From: Isoetes taiwanensis
Lineage: Eukaryota > Streptophyta > Lycopodiopsida > Isoetales > Isoetaceae
Direction of reading: 5' to 3'
Assembly (NCBI GenBank): GCA_021234155.1
Contig: JAJEKV010000787.1
Location: forward strand, 26,750-90,749
Length of the DNA stretch: 64,000 bases
The notes below the pieces were generated by a model that was given only the letters and a program-made list of their open reading frames with translations, was not told the origin of the DNA and made no database searches. Made by a program: the position numbers and the translations under genes. Positions 32,791 through 46,500 of this stretch are shown here, in pieces (within the stretch, counting starts at the first letter, position 1; every line of letters begins with the position of its first letter).

Positions 32791-35700
32791 ATAATTTAAC
32801 TATCTCAGACATTGAAGCAACTGCCTGCTCCAGAAAGCCAGCTTTTTCAGATTCAATACCCAACTATCTGCTGGTGACATCTTCAATAGACAAAGGGTGC
32901 TGCATGTGGCTATATTCGGAGAAGCTGGAAACATGAGCTGGTTAGGATCAACAAAGCTTCTTCTTCATGTTCTGCTCAAATACCACTTGGCGGGCAGCTT
33001 GTCTTATGCTGCCACTCTGGTGGAATATGGAACTATTTGAGCCACCTGCTGCTCCTGCTTTTTGAGGTGAGGAATTTCTGCTGTTTAGCAGAACTGGCTA
33101 TTTTGCCTTGCTTAGGATTTACACAGAGTTTTTAATACCTTCATAAGCTTTGAAGAAGCCTTGATGTCAGAGATAATCAACAGTTGGTGTTAGAAAGCTT
33201 AACAGAGCATTAACTCCGTTCTAGGCAATGCCTCTTTATCACTGTGCATTGCAGATCAATGTTGTTATCATTGCAACAGTCCTAGATTTAGGGACGAATT
33301 TAAAGCATGTAAATCTAGTATCGAGAAAACTAAGTGTAGGTGTCCTTTCTTCTCGATATAAATTTCTAAGTTTCTCTGATTACCCTAGAGTCTAATATGG
33401 ATGTTAGTGTGTGGCAAAACTGTGGCAGGTTGCATGGCTAACTAATAATTTTTATCTGAAAAGAGGCTGGGAAATCCGTCGCTGCATTCAAGAATATCGA
33501 GAACTTGGCAGTGAGATATTATCAGTTGCCAAAGTATGCATATGAATTGGTAAAGGTTTAATATAAGCATCCTTTCAGTAATATTTGTTTCTTGCGGCGT
33601 AGGTTAGACATCATGCTTTTATGTTGCGTTGATAGACAAGCATAGGGAACCTGCAACTGCTTTTGCTTAGAAGTAAACAAGGGTTCCTTAGAAGTAACCT
33701 TGTAATGTCGCATGCATGGGATTTGATAGACAAGCATAGGGAACCTGCAACTGCTTTTGCTTAGAAGTAAAACAAGGGCTCCTTTTAAGTAACCTTGTAA
33801 TGTCGCATGCATGGGATTGATGAACTAGGGATCACACCCCTCATCGATTGTGGCTGTGACATCCCTTCCGTCTGTGTTCTGCTGCGGTACCCCATTTTGG
33901 GTTTTTCAGGATTCCTCGGTAAGGATATCTTCAGATTGATTTGTGCCTAGGAAATGGTAGTAGAGCTGTTGATGCAGATTGATATCTGTTTCGGTCCCAG
34001 CATGTCTTCCATTCTCTGTTTCAGCGGCTGTGTGTAACGGACTGCGGACAAGGATAGAGGAGATCCCCTTTAACGCCAGTGGTTGGAAGCTCTGTGTCGA
34101 AGGCCATAGCTATGGCTAGATTCGTCAATCCAACCTCCATCATTTTGCCCCATAGCTGCAAAAATCTTAACTCTTAGCAAAGCCCTTGCACCGTTGGCCT
34201 ACAAGATGCCAGCTGCTCCTGTCCTTACCAAATCCGGCCCGTTATTTGCTATAATGGCCAAACATGGGGTTTGACCCCTTCTTGAGATGTCTTTCCACTC
34301 CAGAATTTGAAGGGGATAGCGAGGAAGACAGAAGAGGGCAACATTCTACATCAGAATGCATGGGCTAGCAAATCAAGGTTCTGGGAATTTCAATTAGAGC
34401 AATTTGAACGGGGCAAAAGGATATGAGCCAGTGATTCTTAGAAATCATGAATCATGTCCAGTGATTCTTCTGTAGCAGATAAATTCCTCTGGAGCAAATA
34501 AATTTGAATGTGGATAAATTCATGCCAGCCCTAGCAACAGTTCATTTACGCATCTTTTGCAACGGCAGAGGCAATAGCCTGCTTTCTAATTTGGCTGCAG
34601 ATCCACATTATGATTCTTTGAGAGGGCTTTCATATTTCTGAACTGAAATAGGCCTAAATCTGTGAGTAAACATCAAGAATAGATAGATCAGCATCTATAT
34701 TTTGATGTAGCATGCAGTCATCATGAAATCGGCTTCCTAATTTTTCAAATCTGGATGCGAGCTTTTGTTTACTCTGTGAGTAGAAGAGATCGGCTTCCTG
34801 CTTGAAAATATAGAATCTCTCAGAACACCGTTCTTGAACCTTTGTTGCCAAAGAGGTTTACAACTGGTTTTCACTATAAGCCTCAAGGAAATCTTGATAA
34901 GAGTCATTTACAGGGCCTTTTGAGACGATTCGTTAAAGTTGATGATGAAGTGGTTCCATAGTGCAAACAACTTGTGAGTGGTACATTGAGTATTGTGAAA
35001 GTATTGTGAAGGATGTAAAGGTCTTTGGTATATCTTTTATACCATTGAAGAAATGTTATAAGAGTATAGGCGACAAGATGCCCCATGGAAATATTTGCCG
35101 GACATTAAGGAATTTGAAAGTCTTTGTTCATCTAAAAAAAAAAAAAGAGGTCTTAAGCGTTAAAGCATTGGCTTGCAGATTAGTGCAGTGAAAAATTAAG
35201 ATCCATTTATGGGTTTACTCTATACTTACGGATCTTGGAGCTTTTGGTGACTCTACTTGGAACCTCTTAACTTATTTGTAGCTAGCATGCATGACATCTC
35301 AAATTTGAAATAGCAGCTCATTCTGTATATACATACGAGGGTTTTGATCATAATGTGCACTCAATCTGAAAAGGCTTTAATAGACTGTATTCCCCAGAAA
35401 CGAGGAATTTGTTGAATTGGGTTCAATGTTTGGGCGCATTAACTCACTCATAATCTCATGCAAAATGGGTTAAGATACGAAGCTTGACGGAGTTGCGAGA
35501 AGCGATTTGCTTGGCCAGCGGCATGGGCATAAGCAAAGTGGTCAAAAACTTCTCTTTGCAAGCATGGATTACGAGAGATCGCCTCTTGAGGGTACTCCCT
35601 ACTGCGGAAGCAAGTATAAAGTCCATGATGAAAACATTTCATGGACATAGTTTCATTCTTACAACCCTAGGATCCTTAGCTTTCACCTAATACCTTGCAC

Positions 35701-35855
35701 TAACACTCTGTCATGCACTTTCATGTTAAACAATATTCTTGAACACGCCATGTCTACATAACCTTGGCCATTGCATATGTAAAAGGACCAAGGAATTTTT
35801 CTTTATTGCATGGAAACAATGTTCTTTTTCTGGTTTTACACATCTCTACAACCAG
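32791..35855. other. No gene recognised
   Basis: Starts where PMT homology stops. Contains the 93-bp tandem duplication listed separately. The rest has only short unassigned frames and an A-run near 35135. Confidence 0.5.
33631..33818. repeat. 93-bp tandem duplication
   Basis: Unit 33631-33723 is repeated at 33725-33818 with only a few differences, each beginning GATAGACAAGCATAGGGAAC and ending GTCGCATGCATGGGATT. A recent local duplication. Confidence 0.95.
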
Positions 35856-36180
35856 CTATCTTGGATGTAATTTCAAACACCAAGGCAAACATTAGAAATT
35901 AGATTATCAAAATTCACTTTCGGATATGAACAAATAAAGTGCCTCCCGGTTGCTAAAATGTCCAACCCTTCAACTATAAATAATTTGCTATCTTGGATGT
36001 AATTTCAAACACCAAGGCAAACATTAGAAATTAGATTATCAAATTCACTTCTCGGATAGTGCCCTTTGTTGCTAAAATGTCAACCCTTCAACTATAAATA
36101 ATTTGCAAACACCATGGAAAACATTAGAAAATCGATTATCAAATTTATATCCCATGTATGAACAAAATAAGTGTTTCCAC
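35856..36180. repeat. ~115-133-bp tandem repeat, two and a half units
   Basis: Units start CTATCTTGGATGTAATTTCA (35856 and 35988) and include AAACATTAGAAATTAGATTA and AACCCTTCAACTATAAATAA. A third, partial unit with AACATTAGAAAATCGATTAT follows at ~36106. The second unit differs mainly by short block changes. Confidence 0.9.
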
Positions 36181-38270
36181 ACTTGAAGTGTCTATTGATA
36201 GATCTATAAATAATTCTAGTGGGTTCTAAAGAGCATTATATTGTCAAACATTGGACGTTAATAGTGGCTCCAATTGCACAAGTTTGAACTAAAAAGAAAT
36301 GTTAGAAGAGCGGCCTTGGCGCTTTGGTTACAAAAGGAGAATGTTTTATCACGAGGACATTCACGAATGCTCTTTGTAATAATGTACCTATTTTTTCTCC
36401 ATGGTGGAGCCGGAGGAGGTTTTCTTAGAGGTTATGTTGGAAAATAAGTGAAACAACTTTATGACCCTTGCTCGGCTATGGCGACTACACCCGGACTTCC
36501 TCAACATGCAAAAGTCGTCTTTGTGTGCAAAGCTAGAGATTTTGCCAAAATTTTTGTTACGCTTTCATAATTCACGGACACCCAAACAATAACTTCTCAA
36601 AAGCGTTCCAAGTGTCTTTCTTTTAAAGAGAAGTAGATTACGACCGAAGAATTTATAGAGGTGTAATAGCGGTGAGTGAGTATCGTTGTTTGTCTTCTTT
36701 CGAGAAAATAGATTTGTTGTCGACCTAACCACGGGTAGTTCTAGGCATGGGTAAAACTAGCGTGATTAGTTTTTGGCTATTCTAGAACTTCGCTTGAATC
36801 GAAGGGAGAGGTACTCTTGGACTAAATCAAATGTAGGGTGCAAAATCGGTCTTTGGGTACTTGAAAAATCCGTCGGTGCCCTTACAAGTGCTTAAAATGA
36901 TTGTGTTTTTAAAACGGCGTGCGTGATTGAAGTATTGACATGTAGGGTCTTGGCAGATCAAATGGCATTTGAGAATCATGAACATGTTTGGTCGCGGAAA
37001 CATGAATGCACATAGCCGCGCCATATTCACGGATGGCGGGCTAACTTATCTTAATTCAAGCAAAATTGAGGGACTAATTGTTTCCAGAATTGCACGAACG
37101 AGAAATTCAACAATTTGCCCTCACCAATTTTTGCAATACAAGAAATCAGGGATAGATGAAACCCAATTCCTCTCACAGGTTCAATTTCTGAGCCATTGAT
37201 GCAGCAGGAAAGAAGATCGGACCGGTGTATGCAAAGAAGGTAGCAATGAAGAAAATTCCCTTGAAGATTAAGCCTTCAAAGAAGAATAAAAATTGAGGCC
37301 CGAGTGACCCATGAGAATAAGAAATTTCAGGAGAAATTTATGAAGTATTCAACAAATTAGTACAAATGTTGATGACAATGACAAAGGCGCATCCTTGGCC
37401 GGTCTTCTTTGGAGGCAAGGATTTACCAATTGCTTCTATAAAGAAATCTAAGCGGGTTACTATGGTAGAGCAAATGGTGAAAATTTGAAGGAAACAATGC
37501 AAGAACATAAGTTTGAGAGGAATCATGACATGCCGTGCAAAAGGAAGTCCACGATAATGGCGGTGATAGGTACAAATGGTGTCAAGCCATTGAATCAAGC
37601 GAGAAGTGGCGGTGCTTTCGGCGGCAGGAAAAAAAACAATTTCAAATGCTTTTCAAAAGAAAGGGTGCAAAGCTAACAAAGGGGAAGGACCTTGGTCAAT
37701 GTTCGGGGAGGAGGAAGCGGATGGATAGCATGTTAGATTACAATAGAAAGGCTACATTATCAAGTTGGGCCAGAAAAATACAAAAGTTTTCTCCATACAA
37801 AGAAAAGGCGTGAGAAGTATGTAGAGAGGCGAGGGAATAAAGATGGAACATCAATTCACCTTCTTGAAAGTCAGCCAAGTAAGTATTCATCCTATATTGT
37901 AGGGTTCATTATATGTAGCATTTATTTGGCATTCACGATTTCCCTAGGGTTTGCAATTCTACCTCGAGGTTTAGAGAGGAGAATCCTCATATCAAAATTG
38001 CATTTAGAGACTTTTGAGGAGGTTGAAAGCCAGAGTTTTTTGTAAGGAGGATGCATGAGAGGCATACATCTTTCATTTGCATTTACCACTTGAAATTTGA
38101 ATACATCATGTAGGGATTGAAACGACATGAGAAAATCGGGTGGAGTTCATGACAATTGCAGCGCCCTTTGTGAGATTTGTTGGCCGGCGCGAATGTGCAG
38201 CCAAGGAGCATACAATCAAGTGCACGGTGATTTATGGAGACAAATGAGTGCGGCAAAAGGTGATGATGAG
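36181..38270. other. Coding-like but unrecognised sequence
   Basis: Overlapping plus-strand frames at 36969-37199, 37485-37676 and 37535-37813 are Lys/Arg-rich (for example KRKGAKLTKGKDLG). They lie upstream of, and in the same direction as, the transposase-like remnant at 38530-39230 and may be its N-terminal part. No motif I can name. Confidence 0.35.
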
Positions 38271-38529
38271 TGGTTTGATCATAGCGCTTGATCTTGGCGT
38301 GTAAAATGTGGGTTGGATAGAATTAGAAAAATGTCCCGCGAGGAAATGGATGGCGCGGGTCGATTACTAGTTACTTGGAGAAGACATTTGAAAAGCAACA
38401 CGTGGACGGGGCCGGAGAATTGAGGGATCAAGAAAGGCTTTGAGGTACAAACTGTCTTGAGATTAGTCTGAAGGAGAGAAGTCCCAAAAGTTTCAAGAGG
38501 AAGTGAAGAAGGTAATATCGATTTTGTTC

Positions 38530-39230
38530 CACACAATTACATAGCACATTGGCGGGGCCAATGTCGGTTTAAGCGATTGTGTCTCATCATTTCGAAGATA
38601 CAATTGTATACATTTATTGACTTTTCTTGAGAAAATTACAGACATCAAGATCGAGAATGAGCCCGGTGATCAATGCGGCATCTGAGATAAGTTTCTATAC
38701 TTGTTCACATAACATATAGACATGACAAAAGTCTTGATATTCTGTTCTGTGTGAGCCGGAAGAAAGACTGTCCAAAGAAGAAAAAAAAGAACAGAAGATT
38801 GGAGCGGTCCAGGAATAGACTCAACAATGGTAGGAAGATCATAAAAGAGACTCACTTTTACATTTCTGATGATAAAGTGCATGACTCATTATTTGTGGAA
38901 CAACTGCCTACAAAAAGCATGTTGCATGGCTTAAGGAACGGAAATAGAAGTATGAGAAGCATTGGGTTTGGAGTGATGGTGCTCATCCTGAATTCAAGTC
39001 GGGGGAAAACCTTTTTTTTTCTTAGGCGGGTACTTCACAATCAATGACAAAGGAAATAGTGTGGAACTACTTTGCCCACTGCTCATGGTAAAGGTGAACA
39101 TGATGATGGTGCAGTCTTTGTTATCAAAAGGCTGCTAAGTAAGGAACAACTCAAACCCAATGGGTGTGTCAACTGAGGGCATGCTAAAGATATTGTAAAA
39201 TTTACACGTGTACATATTTGTGGTCTACGG
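38530..39230 (+). mobile_element. Remnant of a repetitive transposase-like family (SDG..QFK / HGKG..DG)
   Basis: Across three frames the plus strand reads a DFSENY-like block (~38610-38640), VSILVHITYRH (~38690-38720), ETHFYISDDKVHDSLFVEQL (38850-38909), YEKHWVWSDG then FKSG (38953-39004), WNYFA (~39065) and HGKGEHD..A (~39085-39115), followed by IKRLLSKEQLKPNG (~39125-39165). I recall this motif series from multicopy plant and animal proteins of unknown biochemistry, probably transposase-derived with an RNase-H-like fold; I cannot name the superfamily. At least three frame breaks and a poly-T expansion (39012-39020) show decay. Confidence 0.65.
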
Positions 39231-41714
39231 TCGATGAAACACTGCAACATGGCCAAAACCTAGCTCGTCAAATACACCCTCGGCACCTTTCGGGGCAACC
39301 ATGAATACATTGTCCTCCTCTCAACAATGAACAACAAGCTATATGATACTCATGTTGGCAATTGATTGCTAAACTTAACACAATAAGCTTTTAGTGAATT
39401 CGGACCACATGTCGAACATGTATAAAATGGATCTTCCACTAACAACTTATCTGCAATTATGTAATAGTAGAGATGCTAAAATGTTGCGAGGGTATCCATT
39501 TTCGACTTCCTAAATTGTTTATGTAGAAATCACGGGAAGTCTACGTTCTTCTTAGAGAACTTTTAACTCCCTCAAGTTTGAGTTTACGTTTGACACGCTC
39601 ATTGCCGGATGTAGGGTTCATTGCTTTTTGTACCTTGTTCGTGCCCCAAGTTTCCATCTAAGCGTCTGCTCCAAATCTTTAATTTACGCCTCCAACTCAC
39701 ATGTTGGATTAAGCGAACTCCTCCTGTTTGTAGCCAAATCATTTGTGGCTGTCTTAAAGCTGTTTTCGACCTCTTCCAACATCATTTTTACGTAATTGGA
39801 GGCCTTCTCATTGCCTTCGGCTCACTTCCCTCTTTGCTTCAGTTCTTTGTGATAAGTAAAAGCCCGATTTTCAATCTCATCTTTGCATTCTCTAAAGGTT
39901 TTATGTTTTCATCACATGCCTTGATCTCATTTGATCCGGTGCCACCTTTGGCTTGCCTTCATTTGATTTTCTAACATGTGCTACAACATACGCCTCTATT
40001 TTTACTTGTCTATTGTTGTGGTATCTTTGGCATTGCACAACAAATGCAACCAGTTTACTTTGTGTTCCTCGGGTGCAAGTATTGATCTAGTGCAATTTTT
40101 GCATAAAAGCAGGGGCGGTTGCTTTCTTACTTCTTTGTTGTGACAATTCTTGTAGATTTACCGAGTGTTTCCAACTTCTCTTGAAGATGCTCCTTTACCG
40201 CGGTGCCATTTATCTTTCCCTTATTCAACTTCTTTGTCCAAGCGAGAATCCCAATCTCGTCCAGTGACATTATTTTTCCAACCAAGCTTCTTCCTCATGG
40301 GGCTTCACCCGAATTACCTGAACCCGATCTTTGTGAAAATCATCAGCGCTCCATGCCTCCATCGTCAACGGTGAAACAGCGTCCGAGTTTTAAGCCCGGG
40401 GAAAAGGAGGGAGAAGAGTGGCGAACCCCGGCGTCCGCGAGTTTCAACACGCAAAGTGCTTAAGCGCCTCGCCAAAAGTTGTACCCCACTAGCGATTTTA
40501 CACCCCTTAGCAAGGATAACCATTATTATTTGTCCATACTTTCGAGTTTAGTGAGCGGTCGATGTTGGCTGTAGGATTAAGTTGCGATTGGCGGTGATTG
40601 GCTTACTACCAAGTTCTAAATGTCTCCACCAAAGCTTTGAACTAGATTATCTCGGTGGGTAAATATTATAAATATTCTCGGCTCGGGAATTCATTCGAGC
40701 CTTTTTTTGTGAATGAATTGATTCTGTTTTGGACTATTATGTTTTGCCTCTCCACCTTTTTCATTGTATTAGATAATAATTGGTGCGGTGAAATTCTCGA
40801 TATAGCATGGACTACGATGGCGGAGGAGGATTTTTTCGGCCGTTACCCACACCAAAGTAAATTTTTACATTTGTTAATTTAAAGACCATTTTCGTTATCT
40901 CAGGTGATATGTTGAGCTCAAATTGTTATATCACGGACTAACATGAACATCCAAAAATTTTAGTAACGGATATTATTAGATGCCAAGCGGATTGATGTCC
41001 ATGCTCTATTTTTTTGGAATGTCATGTGCCCATAATGATTTGCTCCATGATTAAAAGGCAGTGGTGAAGCTAGAGGTTCGGATATGATTGAGATATTGCT
41101 TGGAGATTTAGCGAGGACCTTGCGGTATCAAAATCTACTTTTCAATGCCCGCTCTGTGAGTTACCAAAATTGCTTTGTCCATCAAGGAGTCTTCCAAGCG
41201 ATCAATGTCATTTTCTATCTCTATTAGTAAGGAGATTTCTCTTATACAATTTGAAGATTTCATTGCTAATTGTTTTTGTGTGAAGGCTGTAGTGGGTATT
41301 TGAAAGGTCCAAATTGCATGTAATGCATGTGCCTTAGTACACCAAATTTGCATACATTTGAAGGACTGATATTCAAGCGTGCAAGCATGCATCATTTTCC
41401 AAACATCGTTCTCATTTAGAATATCGTTTTCATCGTTAACATTTTGTTTCCTTGAGAGGTCAAATTTGATCTACCGCGTTTGAAACATTTCCATACATTT
41501 GAGCGAGCAAATAATCTTGTTGGACAATAGCATATCATAAATTTGTTCTTACCATATGGAAAGCTATTGGATTAATGGGTTCATGTTTTATTCATATGCA
41601 TTTTGAATAACCATTTTGCATAGATATATATTAGCAACTTCTGGGGTTAGAATTCCCCATGCTCAAAAACAGTTCAATTTTTGTATGTTGAAACTTAGAT
41701 TCTTTTGATTTAAT
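39231..41714. other. No gene recognised
   Basis: A plus-strand frame at 39621-39974 is hydrophobic, but its complement reads as a Lys/Glu-rich coiled-coil-like stretch, so the true strand is doubtful. 40165-40463 is locally GC-richer. Nothing else is assignable. Confidence 0.4.
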
Positions 41715-42350
41715 GCAAAACATCTTTCATAGCTTGAGTCGTTATGATCAATATTCTTCTATACGTCTTGATGACGGGCGAACACAAGGCAACAAAATGA
41801 AGGTTCAAATTTCTACGGGTTGGGCGGGAAAGCGTTTGGCGGCGGCCTTGGTTTGCGGCTTATGGCGATCGGGCATACTCGATGTTCTTTCTTACGGGGC
41901 CGGTTGTGTTTGGGGTGTGTTAACAAGTCAGAAAACCCACAGCCGGCTTCGCCAATGTCCGCAGGCGTCTTCCTTATTTCCACTTGACATTACTTTGTCC
42001 ACTGAGGGACATATCCTTCATCTTTCATTAACTTGCTTAGCTTCTTTATCATTGCATAAATTTCGTCACTTTGCTCATGGCTTTTATCTCCAATAATAAA
42101 CTCATGCACCTTATTTCAACTTCGAAGCCGATCGGGCTCTTCGGGTTTCTTCCATGCATATGCACTTTTCCTCTATCTCCGGCATCCTCGGCATTTGAGC
42201 ATCAGGTATAAATGTTGGACATAAGGATATATCGGGCATCGGGATCTTGATTGTACAATTTGTCAAGCATCTTCTTCGATTTCCATATTGCCATGGATTC
42301 TGCGGCGGTAAGCAAAGAAGTCCGTCGTAATGCGACTGCATATTTAAGAG
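41715..42350 (-). pseudogene. PPR protein pseudogene, E and DYW domains
   Basis: On the minus strand a degraded E domain (KKMLDKLYNQDPDARYI, MSNIY, ~42270-42205) is followed by a clean in-frame E+ block (VHEFIIGDKSH, then YAMIKKLSKLMKDEGYVPQW; ~42115-42000). A broken DYW deaminase start (RSRLWVF, LVNTP, RVCPDRHK-like, TKAAAKRF) runs to ~41800. DYW-type PPR proteins edit organellar transcripts (C to U). The HxE zinc site and the terminal DYW are not readable, and upstream PPR repeats are missing. A decayed C-terminal fragment. Confidence 0.8.
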
Positions 42351-43540
42351 CTCAAATTCTGCTTCATTTCAAATATCACTTGCTTAAAAGATCCACCATG
42401 CAATTGTAATGGTTAACATACCTTTCTGATCCCATGGTCTTCTTTCATAGACTTAAAATATAGAACCCCATCATCATAAGGAGTCCTTTGTGGCTATAAA
42501 GCGGCAAGGTGGTTGGGAAAATAAACGGGGTTAAAGAGCATCGACCGTTTAAAATTAAAAATTGTGATTGTTAACAAAGTTGGCGGATGTGGGCGTTTAA
42601 TTTTTTATCTTTTTAGAAAATTGGTGGGTTTGATTTTATTTGGCGTAAAAAAGCCGCCTCTTTTTCCGGATTCTCCCGAGCACCCTATTGCATTTTATTT
42701 TTTACGGCTTTCCTTTTTAGGTTTAGGTTAGTGAGCGGGGCAACCGCGGAGGCGATGAAGTGGCGGCCTTGCGGGTTCGAAGCAAACATGAAAATGGCGG
42801 CATGAGGAATAAAACGGCTCCCATGCAAAATCACGATATGGAGGCGTTTCTCTCTCCCTCAGCAAGTAGCTTTGGCGGCAACACCAGTCTTTAAAGATTT
42901 TTGGAAGATATATTGGAGGGAGTCCGAATCTTAGAGGCCGACATTTACTAAAAGCCTTACAGCAACAGTTTGCAATGCATTTTCTAGAGTAAGCTAGTTA
43001 GTAGCACTGCTTTGAATCTTTGGTATTGGCGAAAGAGTTGTGACTATACACACGAAAGAAACAAGCATCCATTTCTTCTAATTTCTCAAATCCCTTTGGG
43101 CTAGTCTATTCTATGGTATAAGGGCATGCAACAAAACCAGCAAAGATCGGGTAAATTTCTTTGCATCTACATTGCATTTTCTTGCTTATTGAGCTTACGA
43201 TTTGTAGTAGAATGTACATGGAGATGAGTTTCAAAATTCATTAGTCATTAAAATATCAAAGAACAATCTTGTCTTGGTTTGTCTGACATCATCTTAGCAA
43301 GCTTTTAGTGATTCTTTAGGCAATATTGGGAGGCATTCGAGTTTGTTCCTTAAGTGCGAGAAGCGGGATACCAACTTTATATATGTTGTTGTGCTTTTCC
43401 CTTTCTATTGTGCTTCTTGTTATTTTTAAATCTAGCAATACATGAGCCTTATTTGCATTTTATTTGATTTTCTAGAAATGTTTTGCACTTAGGGTGTCTT
43501 AATTAAATATTTGCTCTTATATTAGGAATTTACAAAGTTG
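42351..43540. other. No gene recognised
   Basis: Unassigned sequence upstream of the hAT-type element. A tRNA B-box-like GCGGGTTCGAAGC (42768-42780) occurs in a GC-richer patch with no good A box. Confidence 0.45.
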
Positions 43541-46500
43541 TATTATGGCTCCTCCAGCGAAAAAGGATGGTAAAAACAAGGGGCGGGGAAATCAATTACG
43601 CAAATGTTTGGATTACATAAGGGGAAGTGGAAGCTCCCTCTTCTACTGAACCAAGTAGAGACAAGCAGGTCAAATCTTGTAGATGTCATGGCGGGGCCAT
43701 ACTTAAGAGCTTAATCTTGAGCATGAGAGACCACGCAAGCTAGGAAGGAATTCAAAGAAAAGATGCATTTGGATGAACATGATTGGTTAAGGTTCAACTA
43801 TGACCGGTGGTGGGAGCTTTGCATTTATTGCAAAAGGATTCAAGATGTAGAAAGCGCATTTGGTAAAGAGGGTGTAACAAATTTAAGGACATCCAGCCTT
43901 TAAAGAGCATGCTGCAAGTGGTCAACATAGACATGCATCATGGTTAGCCACACAAGGGAAAGATTCCCTTGAGAGAAAGTGGAGAAAGCGGAAGAATGGT
44001 TGGTGGATAAGGAGGTCCTTACTTTAATAGAAGTGTGCATATTTTATAGGTAAGGGAAGACCTTGCTTATAGAAAGTTTGGTTCTTTATTACATCTTCTT
44101 AGGGATTATTGGATCAATTGCTCGTTGATGTATAATGATGATAAACTTGTAGCTACTTTTACGAGGAAATGCATCAGCCAATCTTTAGAAGAAGAAGAGG
44201 TATTTGAAAAATCAGAAGAAGCCCTTGGTATGGCATAATGGTTGTGAATCAGCGGACATTAGTGTGGTGCAACATCTTTATGCCCACTTACTTGGGCGAT
44301 TTTCACAAAAATCATTTATAAGCTTTAACGCCATTCTAGAATGGGACTTCGCTTAAAGAAACCAAAACCGCCCATAGATAGGCTTCTCATTCATCTCGAC
44401 AGATTTTTCTGATGGTGGATTGGGTAGCCACATCTGTGAACTACCCCGAGAAACTAAAGGGAAAATCAATTATATCATTTGGACCCCAAAAAATACAATG
44501 CTAATAGATGAGTGGGTAAGTGTACTGCTTAGAAAGCTTATCAGGGATTAAAAACCCATGCTTCGGGTTTTAGGGAAAAACCCTAGTGATAAACGCCGTG
44601 AGGGGTATATGACAAGCGTAAGGCATAGAATAAACTCCCAAAAACCCGCGCCAGAAGTCGAAGCGGATAAAGCAGCCAACACAACACGCACATCACCAAC
44701 ACAACAAAGCGAGAAAACATACGAATAGCATCACCCGGGGTTGGAAAAAAGCATCACCCACCCCGGGTGAAAAATATGATAAAAGCGGAACTTGTACAAA
44801 ATATAATAAACAAAGAAGGGGGAAGAGATTGGGTTCAAAGAGAATAAAGATGCTAGCGAGAGAAAGCGCCCGATGAGAACGTGGATCTGAGAAAGCGGCG
44901 CTGAAATAGCGAACTCTCCCAACCAAAAGCGGGCATGCGCCGCCCGCATGCATGCCCGCGAACGCATGCGTGCTCGTCCCATTCTAGAATGGCGATCCGA
45001 TGTCGGATCGATGCGATTCTAGAATGGGACTCGCAAAACCAACAAACCGCCCGGAGCTACGAGAGAACTTCCTTACAAACGGTCGAGGGGCCCGAAGGTC
45101 CACCCGGGGCGAGGCCAAAAGGCGGAAAAAGGATAGCATGAAAAGCGCCAAATTGGCTAAACGAGGCGGGGAAGAAGCCCTCCCTGCCTGGGGAAACAGA
45201 TTCAAAGGGAATAAAGATGCTGGCGAGGAAGAGGAAGCGCAGATGGGGGCGTGAATCTGAAGCCCGGAAAATAGCGAACTTTCCAACCAAAAGCGGGCAT
45301 CGCCGCCGCATGCATGCCGCGACATGCATGCTCGTCCCATTCTAGAATGGCAATCCAGATGTCACCGGATCGATCTCACGATTCCTGGCGAGGGAGATGA
45401 AAAACAATTAGTCACGGCAGTGCGGATAAATTGGATAAATTAGGGGAAAAGTGGACTTGACAAAAATGATAGGATTTGGTTCGGATGGGGCTCACGTTTA
45501 TGATTGGATCACGGGCGAGTGTAGCTACTAGACTAAAAGATTATCATCCCTTTATGACATCCATACATTTGGCAGCTCTTAGAGACAATTTATGTGTAGA
45601 ATCAATAATAAAGATGCAATTACAAAAAGCATATATGTAGGAAGATTGACAAAAGAAATGGTCAATGGGGCAGCAAACTATTTATTACCAAGTAGTAGTT
45701 TAAAGAGGGATCTTTCTTCCGGAAGGAACTTGAAGAGGAACTTCGCTTACTCCACCTTAAGGCTTGAAAATATCTCGACAACAAGATGGTTGAGTAGACA
45801 CCATGCAATTACAAAATTATATGAAGTCCTGAACCTTTGTCATGATGGTATTTCAACAAAATAGTCTTGCTCTTTATGAGTGGTTAAAGAGAATTTAAGA
45901 TTGTATACATTATGCACTTCTAGGTGATATTACCATTTGCATTTGACCACTTTGAGTTCGCGATTTTAAAAGATTGGGTGGATGTCACTTCTATAGGCAG
46001 CCCTTGTGAGGTGGACAAAGCATCATATTGAGATGGAGTTCTTGAGGCGAGGTGTGGATCTAAATGGGTGGTTTTGAAAAGAATATATGGATATCCCATA
46101 ATTCGATTTTGGCGGTCAAAAGGATATCTAAAACTTCTTACTTAGAAATTTTGTAAAGGGAGATTATGTATCGAGGCTGATTCAAATTATGAAAAGGAAT
46201 GTTGATAGTGATGATTTTAGCGAGGAGCTCTTGAATTTCAAAAAATAATTTTACTTTCGAGCTGTTAAGTTTGCTTTGGATGAGAGGTTTAAGGACCATG
46301 AAATTACGTCATGCTTCAAGATATTTTCACACTGCGCGTATTGCCAATGGAAACAATGAAAATGAAAGAATTTGGACAACGAAGCTAATGAGTTCTTTGC
46401 TGAAATTTTTATGGGCTTCAGTGGTTGGAGGAGTCACATTTAATAGTCTTATTGATCAAGACAAATTTCGCGAGTTTAGAAAGTTTAAGTTTGCAAAGCA

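Noticed and set aside
39621-39974. Hydrophobic 117-codon plus frame considered as a membrane protein
   Set aside because: The complement has a coiled-coil-like composition that would produce this by chance; no supporting motif on either strand.
42755-42785. B-box-like GCGGGTTCGAAGC
   Set aside because: No convincing A box upstream, so not called as a SINE or tRNA.
44693-45340. Several minus-strand open frames of 80-118 codons
   Set aside because: They are copies of one another produced by the GC-rich tandem repeat, with no family signature.
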